A DNA stretch of 53,556 nucleotides from Actinomycetes bacterium (GCA_021803085.1 JAJZMD010000244.1:1-53556); one strand, 5' to 3'; positions 16,506 through 25,591 are shown, counted from the first letter of the stretch. Notes: generated by a model not told the origin, from the letters alone. Translations and numbers: made by a program.

Positions 16506-17672
16506 ATGAGAACTGACTGCCCTCCTCGACCCAATCCCTACACGCCCGGAGCGGGCGATCGTCCTCGGGCCTTGGTCGGCAGGACGGACCAGCTCGCTCT
16601 CGCCGAGAGCGTCCGCACCCAACTTGAGGCCGGCTATTCGGCCAACAGTCTTATGTACGTGGGGCTGCGGGGCGCTGGCAAGACGGTTCTGCTGAAAGAG
16701 ATCGCCGATCGGTTGGCACAGGCAGGCTGGTACGCGCCCTATCTCGAACTGCGCCGTGGTCTGGCCGTCGATGTGGCATTGGCGGCAGTTGCCGGTCGGT
16801 TCGCCGGACATCTGCGTCCGGGCGCCAAGTTGACCCGTCGGGTGGGTCAGTTCCTCCGTCGTGGCGGTGGACTGCAGGTCCTCGGCAGTGGCGGCCACGT
16901 CGGTGCTGGCCGATCTGTGCCGGCATACGACGACCTCGCTAGGGTGCTCACCTCGCTCGGAGAAGCTGCGCTCGACGATGGCCTCGGGGTCGCGTTGATC
17001 GCGGACGAGCTGCAGTCGGTCAGCCTCGCGAGCTTGGGCGCGCTTGTACATGTGGTTCAGGATCTGCGTGACCGACTGCCGTTCGCATTCATCGGTGCAG
17101 GGTTGCCGCACCTTCCCTCGTACATTGCCAGAGCCGCCACCTATACCGAGCGGTTCCGTTACGAGCCGACGGACAACCTGCATGAAAAGGAGGCGCGAGC
17201 AGCAGTGATCGACCCAGCGGCGGAAGAAGGTGTGAGCTGGGCCGAAGACGCGCTACGGAGGGTCGTCGCCGTAGCCGATGGATACCCCTACTTCCTCCAG
17301 CTCTACGCGTTCGAAGCGTGGGAGGCCGCTGTCCGGGACGGAGCGATCGAAATCACGCTCGGCCACGTAGCGGCGGCGGAGCCCTACGCGCTACGCCAGA
17401 TCGAGTCCGGCATCTACGGAGCGCGCTTCGAGGGTGCCACTGAGTCCGAACGCCGGTACCTGTTCGCGATGTCGGTGTTGATGAACGCCGAAGGAGACCG
17501 GGTGCGTTCAGGTGACGTTGCGCGAGCACTCAATCGAGAGCTCTCCGCCGTGTCTCCCACTCGGGACGCGTTGATCCGCAAGGGCGTCATCCACGCACCT
17601 GATCACGGTCTTCTCGCCTTCTCGATCCCGGGCTTCCGCCAATACGTCGTCGGTCGATCCGGCGATGGCTGA
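16506..17672 (+). CDS. AAA+ P-loop ATPase, ORC/AAA_16-like, probably mobile-element associated
   Basis: A protein of 388 residues. Walker A is GLRGAGKT (53-60, Lys59), Walker B is VALIADE (162-168), sensor-like IGAGLPHLPS follows at about 195, and a C-terminal winged-helix-like part starts near 300. The opening NPYTPGAGDRPRALVGR, ending in an LVGR box, is typical of this solitary ATPase type, which often occurs in genomic islands and plasmids. Its role is not established. It could be an NTP-driven DNA-binding or conflict protein. The ATG at 16506 directly follows the AT-rich palindromes; a longer frame opens at 16443 but would run through them. Confidence 0.8.
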   Translation: MRTDCPPRPNPYTPGAGDRPRALVGRTDQLALAESVRTQLEAGYSANSLMYVGLRGAGKTVLLKEIADRLAQAGWYAPYLELRRGLAVDVALAAVAGRFAGHLRPGAKLTRRVGQFLRRGGGLQVLGSGGHVGAGRSVPAYDDLARVLTSLGEAALDDGLGVALIADELQSVSLASLGALVHVVQDLRDRLPFAFIGAGLPHLPSYIARAATYTERFRYEPTDNLHEKEARAAVIDPAAEEGVSWAEDALRRVVAVADGYPYFLQLYAFEAWEAAVRDGAIEITLGHVAAAEPYALRQIESGIYGARFEGATESERRYLFAMSVLMNAEGDRVRSGDVARALNRELSAVSPTRDALIRKGVIHAPDHGLLAFSIPGFRQYVVGRSGDG

Positions 17673-18105
17673 GGCGTGACGTCCGACGTCGTTCAGGTAC
17701 AACCGCGTCAGATCCTCGTCGAGCATCTGCGCTCGGCTGTAGGGCACTGGGCCTCGCCTCTGGATGCCCGGGTGGCCGGGCGACGGGTCGCCACGCAACT
17801 CGGCAATGCTCCCTGCCCTCGGCGGTGGATCGGGACAGGTCACGGTCGATGGGCGACATCGAGAGGTCAGAGGCCGCGCGGATAGGAAACCAGCATCGTC
17901 CGCCCGCCCTTCCAGTTGCTGTTGGCTGCGATCCACCGCCCAGCGCTCGACGGCCTCGATGACGGTCACCTCCTGGCGCACCAGCGGGAGGAAGATCTCG
18001 TACGTCTGCAGCGGCGTCAAGAACCGAGAGCGCCCAGCCCCGTGGGCCACCGCATTGCGAACAGACCGTCCCACTGCCGCCCTGGTCAAGGCGAGCTGCA
18101 CGCGG
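17673..18105. other. Non-coding stretch with decayed mobile DNA
   Basis: About 430 bases between the ATPase and the pilin operon. The centre holds the transposase fragment described separately. On the minus strand, further open sequence (for example SRAQMLDEDLTRLYLNDVG at about 17680-17740) may be another remnant, but I do not recognise it. Confidence 0.5.
17925..18050 (-). pseudogene. Transposase N-terminal remnant (helix-turn-helix)
   Basis: From a GTG at 18050 the minus strand reads GRSRFLTPLQTYEIFLPLV, then RQEVTVIEAVERWAVDRS. This closely resembles the N-terminal helix-turn-helix of IS-type transposases (F-L-T/S-P-x-Q-K-Y-E-I...V-D-R-S). The resemblance stops abruptly after VDRS at about 17925 and no catalytic DDE part follows. 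I treat it as an insertion-sequence relic. Confidence 0.65.
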
Positions 18106-18111
18106 TACACT
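18106..18111 (+). promoter_or_regulatory. -10 box of the pilin operon
   Basis: TACACT, followed by a leader of about 20 bases that carries the ribosome-binding site GGGAGGAG (18124-18131) before the GTG at 18133. Unlike many genes here, this operon is leadered. Confidence 0.45.
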
Positions 18112-18132
18112 CTCCCCGGGGATGGGAGGAGC

Positions 18133-20004
18133 GTGTCTGGAGCGCGCCGCTTCTTGGGAAGTCGAGCACGCCGGTGGCTTCGGAGGCATGCGCGCGCCCG
18201 GGGCGAGGCCGGGTTCGCTCTGCTGGAGGTCGTCATCGCCTTCAGCGTGCTCCTGCTCGCCCTGACCGGGATCGGGCTCGAGATGGGGACCCAGGACTCC
18301 AGCGTCACCGCCTCGCACAACGAGCAGACCGGAGACGCCGTGCTCAACCGCCTGCTCGACGAGGCGAGGGCGCTCCCGTACACAGTCGTGGCGAAGGGGC
18401 TGAGCAGCAGCGACACGACCGCCGCCTCGACAAGCACCTACATCAGCAAGGTGGGGCCCGGCACATCGATCTGGGTGCTCCAGGACGCGGCACTGAGCGG
18501 GGGGAACGGCACAGGCGAGGTGATCAACCACTACTCGCCGCCCACGGGTCTCACGCCACCGCCTCCCTTCTACGAGCACAAGAGCTGCTTCTCCTCGCGC
18601 GGGTCGTCGACCACATGCGCAGCAGCCCACTTCTTCACCGCGCTGACGTTCCCGACGAAGTACCGGTCGAAGGTCGCGACAAACGAGACGAAGACATGGC
18701 TGAACAAGGTCATCAGGGTGACCGTGCTCGTCTCCTGGACGGCGCCGGGCGGCGGCAACCCCACGACGCTGAGCGGCCAGACGCTCATCTTCGGGAAGAC
18801 AACGTCCTGTACCAGCCTCGGCTCTCTCACGGCGCCCAGCCAGGCGTCGTGCGAGCCCGACTTCACGGGGGGCGCGTTCGCAGGCGGCGGGATCATCGCC
18901 ATCAAGCCGGCCGCCGTGGGCGTGCAGGCGATCAAGGGCGTCTACTTCACACGGTTCGACCTCGTGCTGCCGGGCACCTCGTCGAACGAGGCGCTCACGG
19001 AGACCTCCACCGTGCTCGGAACGGCGAACACCTCGGGCGGCACCGTCGACCCGACAAGCTCGCTCGACCAGGAGTCGCTCGTGATCACCAAGGCCACCAA
19101 CGACCTGGCGACGGGCACGAGCGACGACCAGTCCCTGACCCTCACCCAGACGGCCACGGCGCTCACGTCCACCTCGGCGACATCGGCGTACTCAGTCACC
19201 GCCTCGCCGTCGTCCACCGACGGGGGCACGTCGACGAGCACGACCTCTGCGTCGACAGTCCACACGTGCACGAACTTCACAGGAGCGCTCGTCACCTCCG
19301 GGCTCCCCTGCGGCTTCGGCAGGGTCGCACAGGGCGCGACCGCCGCGCTCTCCGCCAAGCTGGGCCCGGCGGGCGTGGCCACGCTCGCGACCGTCGCCGC
19401 GACATCGACGCATCCCGACCGGGTCCTCACCCAGCGGTACGCCCGGGACGCGAGCCTCACATGTCCCACAGCTGCGAAAGCGGGTTGCATCAGCGCGGCC
19501 TCCCGAGGGGGTCTCGGGACCGTCGAGCTCGCGGGGATCCCCTCAGCGGTCGTGGCGACCCCGCCTGGGTGGGCGGGCTACCTCGACAAGCTCTCGGGGT
19601 TCCGGGCGAGGGCGACAACCTGGGCGCGCAGCGCCAAGACACCCTGGCTCACCGGGCAGATCACCACAGTGACCGGGACGGTCAGCTACTACACCGGCTC
19701 CGGTTACGCAACACTGGCCGTGGGTGGCTCGGGACAGGCGGTCCCTTTCTCGACGGTCCACGTCACCACAGGTGCCGTGGCCGTGACCATCACATCGCAC
19801 CTCTCGGTCGGCGGGGCCTCGTGCAGCGAGACCACAACATCGGCACGGCCCTCGACGGTGCACCGCGTAGCGTGCTCCGTCACGCCGCTCTCAGGGACGG
19901 TCACATACGTGGTCACCGACGGGACGACAACGATCGCCGACTTCACGCTCACAGTCGGCCTCGGGACGGTGTCGGCCAGCGCGAGCTACCAGGTGGCGAC
20001 GTGA
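18133..20004 (+). CDS. PilV-like type IV prepilin with long Thr-rich extracellular domain
   Basis: A 623-residue protein whose N-terminus is a class III (prepilin) signal: a basic leader of 27 residues ending in Gly27, then FALLEVVIAF with Glu at +5 and a hydrophobic helix to about 50. After cleavage by prepilin peptidase it would enter a type IV pilus or pseudopilus. The rest is far longer than usual minor pilins, rich in Thr/Ser, and probably surface exposed. Its threonines use many ACA codons. First of three overlapping genes; the GTG start has GGGAGGAG about three bases upstream. A second gene begins at its stop (GTGA). Confidence 0.85.
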   Translation: MSGARRFLGSRARRWLRRHARARGEAGFALLEVVIAFSVLLLALTGIGLEMGTQDSSVTASHNEQTGDAVLNRLLDEARALPYTVVAKGLSSSDTTAASTSTYISKVGPGTSIWVLQDAALSGGNGTGEVINHYSPPTGLTPPPPFYEHKSCFSSRGSSTTCAAAHFFTALTFPTKYRSKVATNETKTWLNKVIRVTVLVSWTAPGGGNPTTLSGQTLIFGKTTSCTSLGSLTAPSQASCEPDFTGGAFAGGGIIAIKPAAVGVQAIKGVYFTRFDLVLPGTSSNEALTETSTVLGTANTSGGTVDPTSSLDQESLVITKATNDLATGTSDDQSLTLTQTATALTSTSATSAYSVTASPSSTDGGTSTSTTSASTVHTCTNFTGALVTSGLPCGFGRVAQGATAALSAKLGPAGVATLATVAATSTHPDRVLTQRYARDASLTCPTAAKAGCISAASRGGLGTVELAGIPSAVVATPPGWAGYLDKLSGFRARATTWARSAKTPWLTGQITTVTGTVSYYTGSGYATLAVGGSGQAVPFSTVHVTTGAVAVTITSHLSVGGASCSETTTSARPSTVHRVACSVTPLSGTVTYVVTDGTTTIADFTLTVGLGTVSASASYQVAT

Positions 20005-20648
20005 GACGGAGCGAGGAGGGCGTCTCCGTGCTCGAGGTCGTCATCGCTGCGGCGATCGGGATGGTGCTCCTCGGGCTCGTAATGCTGACGCTCTCGACCT
20101 TCTTGCAGACCGGCTACGCCGGCGTCGCCTCCGGCCAGGCGAACGACAACGCGGTGCTCGCGATGACAATCATCCGACGCCAGGTCGTGAACGCGGACGT
20201 GCTGTACAACCCAGCCGACGAGGGGACCAACGCCGGAGCGACAGTCCCGAGCGGCTTCTCGCTCCGGATGCTCACGGCCGGCGCCCGGACAACCGCGCCG
20301 CCGGAGACACCGCTCGGCACGATCACAGTGCCGAACTGCGTCCAATGGCGGCTCCTTTCCACAGGAGACCTCCAGGACCGCTCCTGGCCGACAGGGCGCC
20401 CCTCGACAGCCCGCCCCTGGCACACGGTCATGGCGGGCCTCGTCAACCCCCGACCGTCCACACCGCCGTTCGAGCTGGACATGACCGGGGCGTACCAGCA
20501 CCGGGTCCTGAAGCTCACCTTCCTGCTGCCGGCGACAGCGAAGAAGACAAGCTCGACCGTCGCGCTCCGGTCGTCGGTCACCGCGCTCGATGCGCAGTTC
20601 TTCGCACCCACAGCGAGCCAGTACTGCTCGCCGGTCCCCGCACCATGA
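20001..20648 (+). CDS. PilW-like type IV minor prepilin
   Basis: A 215-residue prepilin. The very short leader MRRSEEG is followed by VSVLEVVIAAAIGMVLLGLV, with Gly7 as cleavage site and Glu at +5. A globular domain with two cysteines follows (VPNCVQW and SQYCSPV), possibly a disulfide as in other minor pilins. The GTG start overlaps the stop of the upstream gene (GTGA) and the stop overlaps the next start (ATGA), which indicates tight translational coupling. Confidence 0.85.
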   Translation: MRRSEEGVSVLEVVIAAAIGMVLLGLVMLTLSTFLQTGYAGVASGQANDNAVLAMTIIRRQVVNADVLYNPADEGTNAGATVPSGFSLRMLTAGARTTAPPETPLGTITVPNCVQWRLLSTGDLQDRSWPTGRPSTARPWHTVMAGLVNPRPSTPPFELDMTGAYQHRVLKLTFLLPATAKKTSSTVALRSSVTALDAQFFAPTASQYCSPVPAP

Positions 20649-22144
20649 GCGCGCTCCGCGCCCGCTGGGCGCGCCATCCAGCCAGCGAGGAGGACGACGG
20701 GCTGGTCTTCATCGTCGTCGTCGTCGTCATCGCCTCCGTGATGGCCGTGCTCGCTGCGACCCTCTTCCACGTGGCTCTCGACAACATCTCGACGTCTCAG
20801 CGGATGGTGACCCAGGAGCAGGCGCTCCAGGCCGCCGAGGCCGGGATCGACGTCGCCTACCAGGGAATCGAGGCCGTCACATTGGCGTCCTCGACAACAA
20901 GCCTGCACCACGTCCCGTGCGGGCCGCTCAGTGGAGACCTCGGCAGTGCACCGAGCGGCTCCAGGTACACAGTGACGATCAAGTACTACAAGTACTCGAC
21001 AGCGACGAATCCGACACCCACAAAGCTCGCCGCGGCCCTGTGCACCACAACACCGATCGACCTCGTCCGGATCGTGGTCACAGCCACCGGAACGGACCTC
21101 ACCCAGACAGCACGTGTCACCTCCCAGGCAAACATCGCCCCGGTGAGCCCCTTCGCCAATTCCATCTTCGTCAACGGGTCGCTGACACTGCGCGGAAGCA
21201 ACTCGTCGGTCGGGGGCCAGACCGTCTACGTCCATACAGGGAACCTCACATGCAACGGCGGGGGGACCGTCTACGGTTCGGTCATCGTGTTCGGGACGGT
21301 CACAGCGTCTGGGTCGTGCTCCATCGCCGGGGCGCTCGAGGCGACGACATCGATCTCGCTCGGCGGCAAGGCCGCCATCGGCGGGACAATCATCTCCACG
21401 ACAGGCGGCATCTCGGTCCAGGGCACAGGCGTCACGGTCTCGGGCAGCATGTACGCGCGCGGCTCGATCACCATCAGCTCGACAAAGTGGTACCAGAATT
21501 ACAAGTCGCCGCACACAGTCACAGGGATGCCCGTGAGCTACACGATCAACTCCACAGAGACAGCCCTGGTCCGACCCACCAAACAGCAGTGGCCGTACGT
21601 CACCTGGGCAACCGTGAAGTGGGCCACAATGCACTACGAGGTCGTCACAGCCGGCTCCACATGCACAAAGGTGAAGGCCGCAGTCCTGTCCGCGGCGAGC
21701 CCGGCGAGCACGGGCTACGTGGGAGTGGCCGTCGACACGACGTGCCAGGTCAAGTTCACACAGATCACAAAGCACCTGGTGCTCGCCCAGAGCCTCGCGG
21801 TCTTCTCGACGAAGGGCATCACAGTCGCGAAAAATGCACAGATCTCTGATTCGTCATCAACCCGGAAGACACTGTTCCTCGTCGTGCCGACAGGCACGAG
21901 CTGCGAGTCGACAAACGGCGACATCTCCATCCACGGGAGCATCGGGACAGGGATCGCGACCCTCGTCTACTCGCCCTGCACGGTGACGATCCAGGGAACG
22001 AGCCCGATCAAAGAGGGCAAGATCTACGCGAGGACCCTCATCATGAACGGGAACATGACCCTTGGCACAGAGACCTTCACACTCATCGGCGTCAAGACGA
22101 CGCAGGTCAGCGTCGGCATCGACTTCGAGCGCCAGGTGAGCTGA
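20645..22144 (+). CDS. PilX/GspK-like minor pilin subunit
   Basis: A 499-residue protein with a 19-residue acidic-ended leader (EEDDG) followed by LVFIVVVVVIASVMAVLAAT. The residue at +5 is Val, not Glu. Loss of Glu5 is typical of tip subunits such as GspK, which suggests a tip role. The downstream helix ends ALQAAEAGIDVAYQ, matching PilX-type proteins. The C-terminal 300 residues are a Thr/Gly/Ser-rich region with repeated short strands. The ATG overlaps the previous stop (ATGA). No assembly ATPase, platform protein or prepilin peptidase gene lies in the window, so these must be encoded elsewhere. Confidence 0.82.
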   Translation: MSALRARWARHPASEEDDGLVFIVVVVVIASVMAVLAATLFHVALDNISTSQRMVTQEQALQAAEAGIDVAYQGIEAVTLASSTTSLHHVPCGPLSGDLGSAPSGSRYTVTIKYYKYSTATNPTPTKLAAALCTTTPIDLVRIVVTATGTDLTQTARVTSQANIAPVSPFANSIFVNGSLTLRGSNSSVGGQTVYVHTGNLTCNGGGTVYGSVIVFGTVTASGSCSIAGALEATTSISLGGKAAIGGTIISTTGGISVQGTGVTVSGSMYARGSITISSTKWYQNYKSPHTVTGMPVSYTINSTETALVRPTKQQWPYVTWATVKWATMHYEVVTAGSTCTKVKAAVLSAASPASTGYVGVAVDTTCQVKFTQITKHLVLAQSLAVFSTKGITVAKNAQISDSSSTRKTLFLVVPTGTSCESTNGDISIHGSIGTGIATLVYSPCTVTIQGTSPIKEGKIYARTLIMNGNMTLGTETFTLIGVKTTQVSVGIDFERQVS

Positions 22145-22170
22145 GCGCTTCGGCCGGAGCTCCGCGCCGC

Positions 22171-22176
22171 TAGCGT
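22171..22176 (+). promoter_or_regulatory. -10 box (leaderless) for the protein at 22184
   Basis: TAGCGT, seven bases before the GTG at 22184, with no ribosome-binding site. Confidence 0.45.
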
Positions 22177-22183
22177 AAAAGCC

Positions 22184-22555
22184 GTGGTCCCTGACGAGAT
22201 GACTTCCGGCGAGCCACCGTCAGATCCCGAGGACTGGACTGACGAGCAGTGGATCGAGTGGCTGAAGAGAACCGACGCGCCTGACGGCGAAGACGTCACT
22301 CGCCCAGTCACGGCATTCGGCCGGATCGCCCACTCATCCGGAGGATCGGTGCTCGGGCAAGCGATGCTCGGGATGGCGAACGCCATTTACGGTCGAAATG
22401 ACAATGAGGTCGTGATCGTGGTCGACGGGGGCTCGCAGCCCGATACGGACAAGCCGTTCGCGGTCCATCTCGACCCCGACCATCCTGAGCGCTCCGTCGT
22501 CGTGTTCCGAAGCCAACGACCAGACCGCCCTGCTGGGAAGAGCACACGCGGATGA
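22184..22555 (+). CDS. Small acidic protein of unknown function
   Basis: A 123-residue cytoplasmic protein that is strongly acidic in its first half (DPEDWTDEQWIEWLKRTDAP) and more basic at the end. The middle resembles a short alpha/beta unit (GQAMLGMANAIYGRNDNEVV, then IVVDGGSQ). No family is recognised. It stands alone after the pilin operon and converges on the SPASM protein gene. The GTG start is supported by the TAGCGT box; an ATG at 22199 is the alternative. Confidence 0.65.
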   Translation: MVPDEMTSGEPPSDPEDWTDEQWIEWLKRTDAPDGEDVTRPVTAFGRIAHSSGGSVLGQAMLGMANAIYGRNDNEVVIVVDGGSQPDTDKPFAVHLDPDHPERSVVVFRSQRPDRPAGKSTRG

Positions 22556-22586
22556 CTCGTGCGGTGCGAGTTCGAGCGGCGACCGC

Positions 22587-23870
22587 TCAACCCTCCCCCG
22601 CCGGCCGGTAGTCGCACGTCGGGTCTTCCGCCAGCGGATCGCCCGACCGTGCGTATGCCTGAGCGCGCGATCCGCCGCAGATCTCATTGAGCTCGCAACG
22701 TCCGCACCTCCCGTGGTGCGCAGCCGGGTCTCGAAGGGCCTTCAGCAGCGGAGCGTTGGCGTAGAGCTCCGACAGGGGCGTGTCCCGCACATTTCCCACG
22801 ACGAGCGGCAGGAACCTGCTTGGCTGGACCTCCCCGATGTGGGAGACGAACACGCCGCCGCGACCGTCACCGGCCGCGAGCGGCGCCCGCCCGTGGCCGC
22901 CTTCAGGTGCCGGCCAAGAGCCCGCCCTCCTCTCGGCAAGCGGCCATTCGTCGGCGAGCCGGGCGCGTAGTCTCCGGTACAGCGCGCCCGGGGTGCGTTC
23001 CGGCGCACCTTGGTCACCGTGCACGAGCAGGCGCCTGAACGAAGGGGCCTCGGTCGTCTCGAGCGGCAGTTGCGGAGCGAGGTCGAACAGGAAGGCAAGG
23101 ACGTCCTCCGTCTCGGCAGCCGAGAGCGCCTCGCTGGTCGGGGCGCACTCGGTCGGCACCTCGAAGAAGAGGTTCCACATCGCCGCGCGGACCGCGTCGA
23201 CCAGGCGCGCGATGCCCGGCAGCTCGAACACCGTCGACGCGCGAACGGTCGTGTTCACCTGCAGCCTCAGACCCACCCTGACGGCAGCTCGGCACGCGTC
23301 GATGGTCGAGCCGAACGATCCGTCCACGCCCCGGATCCCGTCGTGCGTCGCCGCGCTGGCGCCGTCGATGGAGAACGAGACCGCAGTCGCTCCGCACAGC
23401 CGAAGCGTTGCGAGGCTCGACGCGGTCGCACGCGGCGTGCTTGTGACCGAGACCCCGACGGGCAGTCCGGCCCCCGCGGCGTGGACGACGAGCGTCTGGA
23501 GGTCGGGTCGCCGAAGCGGATCACCCCCGGAGAAGACCACACGCGGCCTCGGGGCGCCGATCGCCGAGAGATCGTCGAGAACGGCCTCGACCTCTCCCGT
23601 CGAGAGCGCGTGCGGACCTTGGCCCGGAACGGTATCGGTCCGGCCGCGCCGACCCGCGAAGCCGCAGTTCATCAGCGCGACGTCGACCAGGAACGGCCGG
23701 GCGGCAGAGCCGACGCAGGACTGTCGGACTGTCGACGATGCGATCCGCGCGACGGTCGCCACGTTCTCACGATGAGCCGCGGCGACGGAAGCGGCCAGGG
23801 CCGAAGGTCTCAACCGCAGCTCGGAGGGCCGGTGCGGACGCACGAGGAGATTCCACGGTCGAACGGACAC
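22587..23870 (-). CDS. Radical-SAM/SPASM-like protein lacking two of the three cluster cysteines
   Basis: A 427-residue protein with the layout of AdoMet radical maturases. The core strand FLVDVALMNCGFAGRRG aligns with the usual C-x3-C-x2-C loop, but only Cys69 remains; the other two positions are Gly73 and Gly76. The SAM-binding GGEP-like motif is kept (FSGGDPLRRPDL, 115-118), and the barrel pattern continues (AVSFSIDGASAATHDGI). The C-terminal SPASM cysteines are intact at 389, 392, 398 and 419 (CGRCELNEICGG...C). It therefore probably cannot make the canonical radical-generating cluster. GTG start. The nitroreductase gene diverges upstream. Confidence 0.8.
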   Translation of the reverse strand: MSVRPWNLLVRPHRPSELRLRPSALAASVAAAHRENVATVARIASSTVRQSCVGSAARPFLVDVALMNCGFAGRRGRTDTVPGQGPHALSTGEVEAVLDDLSAIGAPRPRVVFSGGDPLRRPDLQTLVVHAAGAGLPVGVSVTSTPRATASSLATLRLCGATAVSFSIDGASAATHDGIRGVDGSFGSTIDACRAAVRVGLRLQVNTTVRASTVFELPGIARLVDAVRAAMWNLFFEVPTECAPTSEALSAAETEDVLAFLFDLAPQLPLETTEAPSFRRLLVHGDQGAPERTPGALYRRLRARLADEWPLAERRAGSWPAPEGGHGRAPLAAGDGRGGVFVSHIGEVQPSRFLPLVVGNVRDTPLSELYANAPLLKALRDPAAHHGRCGRCELNEICGGSRAQAYARSGDPLAEDPTCDYRPAGEG

Positions 23871-23938
23871 TGAGCGACGGCCGGCGCCCCGAGGGTATCG
23901 GCGAGGACGAGCCGGCCCAGGGCTGGTAGACCTTCACC

Positions 23939-24454
23939 ATGGAGACTTGGGACGCCATCAGGGCACGGCGCAACGTCCGCCAGTACACCGACCAGCCCGT
24001 GACAAGAGCAGAGCTCGAGCGGATCCTCGAAGCCGGACGGCGCGCGCCGTCGTCGACGAACTGGCAGCCGTGGCACTTCGTCGTGGTCACCGACCGTCAG
24101 CAGCTCGGCGAGCTCGCGACCGTCTGGCGCGGTGCGGGGCACGTCGCCGCATCCGCCGCGACCATCGCACTCGTGGCAGCCGATCCTGAGGACGACGCGC
24201 ATGCCCGATTGCTGCAGTACGACCTCGGGCAGGCGACTGCGTACATGATGCTCGCGGGCGCCGACCTGGGAATCTCTTCCGGGCACGCGGCAGTCAGTGA
24301 CCAGGGTGAGGCCAAGCGGGTTCTCGGCTTCCCTGAGGGCTATTCCTGCCTCTACCTCATCGCGCTCGGCCACCCGGCGGACCGGCCGCTCCGACCGATC
24401 GAGCACCCGGACCGACGCCGTTTCGAGGACGTGGTGCACTGGGACCGCTGGTAG
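23939..24454 (+). CDS. Nitroreductase-family FMN oxidoreductase
   Basis: A 171-residue NAD(P)H-dependent flavoprotein. The N-terminus WDAIRARRNVRQYTDQPVT and RRAPSSTNWQPWHFVVV form the FMN-binding signature. DLGISSGHAAV is the second conserved region. It is close to the minimal length for the family. The substrate is open: nitro compounds, quinones or enones. A TAGACC box lies six bases before the ATG. It is divergent from the SPASM-protein gene with about 70 bases between starts, so the two may share regulation. Confidence 0.9.
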   Translation: METWDAIRARRNVRQYTDQPVTRAELERILEAGRRAPSSTNWQPWHFVVVTDRQQLGELATVWRGAGHVAASAATIALVAADPEDDAHARLLQYDLGQATAYMMLAGADLGISSGHAAVSDQGEAKRVLGFPEGYSCLYLIALGHPADRPLRPIEHPDRRRFEDVVHWDRW

Positions 24455-24613
24455 GCACCAGGGTGCCCGTCGGACTCGGTGGGCCCCGGGCGCGGCGGCC
24501 CGAGGGCGCCCCGGGCACTTCCTGAGGCCCGCGATGGCTCCCTGCGCGCACCGACGTCGACGTCTCGGCCTGCCTGCTGACACCTCCGCCTCGACTGGGC
24601 CCATCATGGTCGT

Positions 24614-25561
24614 GTGAGCGATCGGCGTCCCCGGGGAAAGCTACCCGGCATGGGCCGCGGCTCAGGGACACAGCGTGGGCCACGTGCTCCCTCGCCTGGG
24701 GAGCCGAGCCTGCGGGCGCTCGCCGCAATGGAGAGCGCGGCCAGACGGGCCCGCACCTACGACGGCGAGGCCGGCCGGGACGAAGGGGACGAGGAGACCG
24801 GGCCACGGCGTCTCGTCTCGCGAGCGACGGCGAGCGGCCGGCCGTTGCGGGCGAACTACGCCGGGCCGGTCCCGCCCCGGACGTCAGCCTCCACGCCAGG
24901 TGCCACACACGTGCCTGCCACCTTGGATCGGGCGTCAGGCAGCCGGCGCCAGGGATGGGGGCTCGAGCGACGGGTCCTCACCGGGCGCCCGCCGCCGCCG
25001 GCGCTGCTCATGGGCGCTGCCGGCGTCGTCGTGCTCGCCGCCGCCGGGCTTGGGCTGGTGCTGGCGCTCCGGTCCCCCGCGCACGTCACGCCGCCCGCTT
25101 CGAGGCCCACGGAAAGCAGCCCCGTGACGGTCGAGCGGCCGCGGACGCCCAGCCGCTCCACCCACGGCCCCCCGAGCTCGCACCCCGCGCCGGGCCTGAC
25201 CACGCCGGCGGCGGCACCCCAGCCCTCGCAAACGACGACGTCGACGACGACGGCCGCAACCGGCGCGGCACCTACCGGCGCGGCGGCACCGATCGGCGCG
25301 GCGGCCGGGCCGTTGCTGACGGCCGTCTCACCTGTCTCGGGAAGCGCAGGTCAGCGCGTCGTGGTCCGCGGCTCGGGATTTTTCAGCAGGAACGGCTCCA
25401 TCGAGGCGTATTTCGGGGGAACCGTCGCACCGACGAGTTGCCCGTCGATGACGGTCTGCACGGTGACGGTGCCCGATCTCGGCAGCCGCCCGGCGACGAT
25501 GTACCTCACCGTGGTCACCGAGAGCGGGAGATCGAACGCGTTCGCCTTCTCGTACGCGTAG
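24614..25561 (+). CDS. Single-pass membrane protein with extracytoplasmic IPT/TIG domain
   Basis: A 315-residue protein. The first 125 residues are basic and disordered (cytoplasmic), one hydrophobic helix follows (LLMGAAGVVVLAAAGLGLVL, about 131-150), then a Pro/Thr/Ser/Ala-rich stalk, and finally an Ig-like TIG domain (LTAVSPVSGSAGQRVVVRGS to SNAFAFSYA) with a Cys pair (TSCPSMTVC). It probably displays a binding domain at the cell surface. GTG start. No partner gene is evident. Confidence 0.75.
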   Translation: MSDRRPRGKLPGMGRGSGTQRGPRAPSPGEPSLRALAAMESAARRARTYDGEAGRDEGDEETGPRRLVSRATASGRPLRANYAGPVPPRTSASTPGATHVPATLDRASGSRRQGWGLERRVLTGRPPPPALLMGAAGVVVLAAAGLGLVLALRSPAHVTPPASRPTESSPVTVERPRTPSRSTHGPPSSHPAPGLTTPAAAPQPSQTTTSTTTAATGAAPTGAAAPIGAAAGPLLTAVSPVSGSAGQRVVVRGSGFFSRNGSIEAYFGGTVAPTSCPSMTVCTVTVPDLGSRPATMYLTVVTESGRSNAFAFSYA

Positions 25562-25591
25562 GGCGAACGGAGCTCCGTCACGCCGTCGCGC

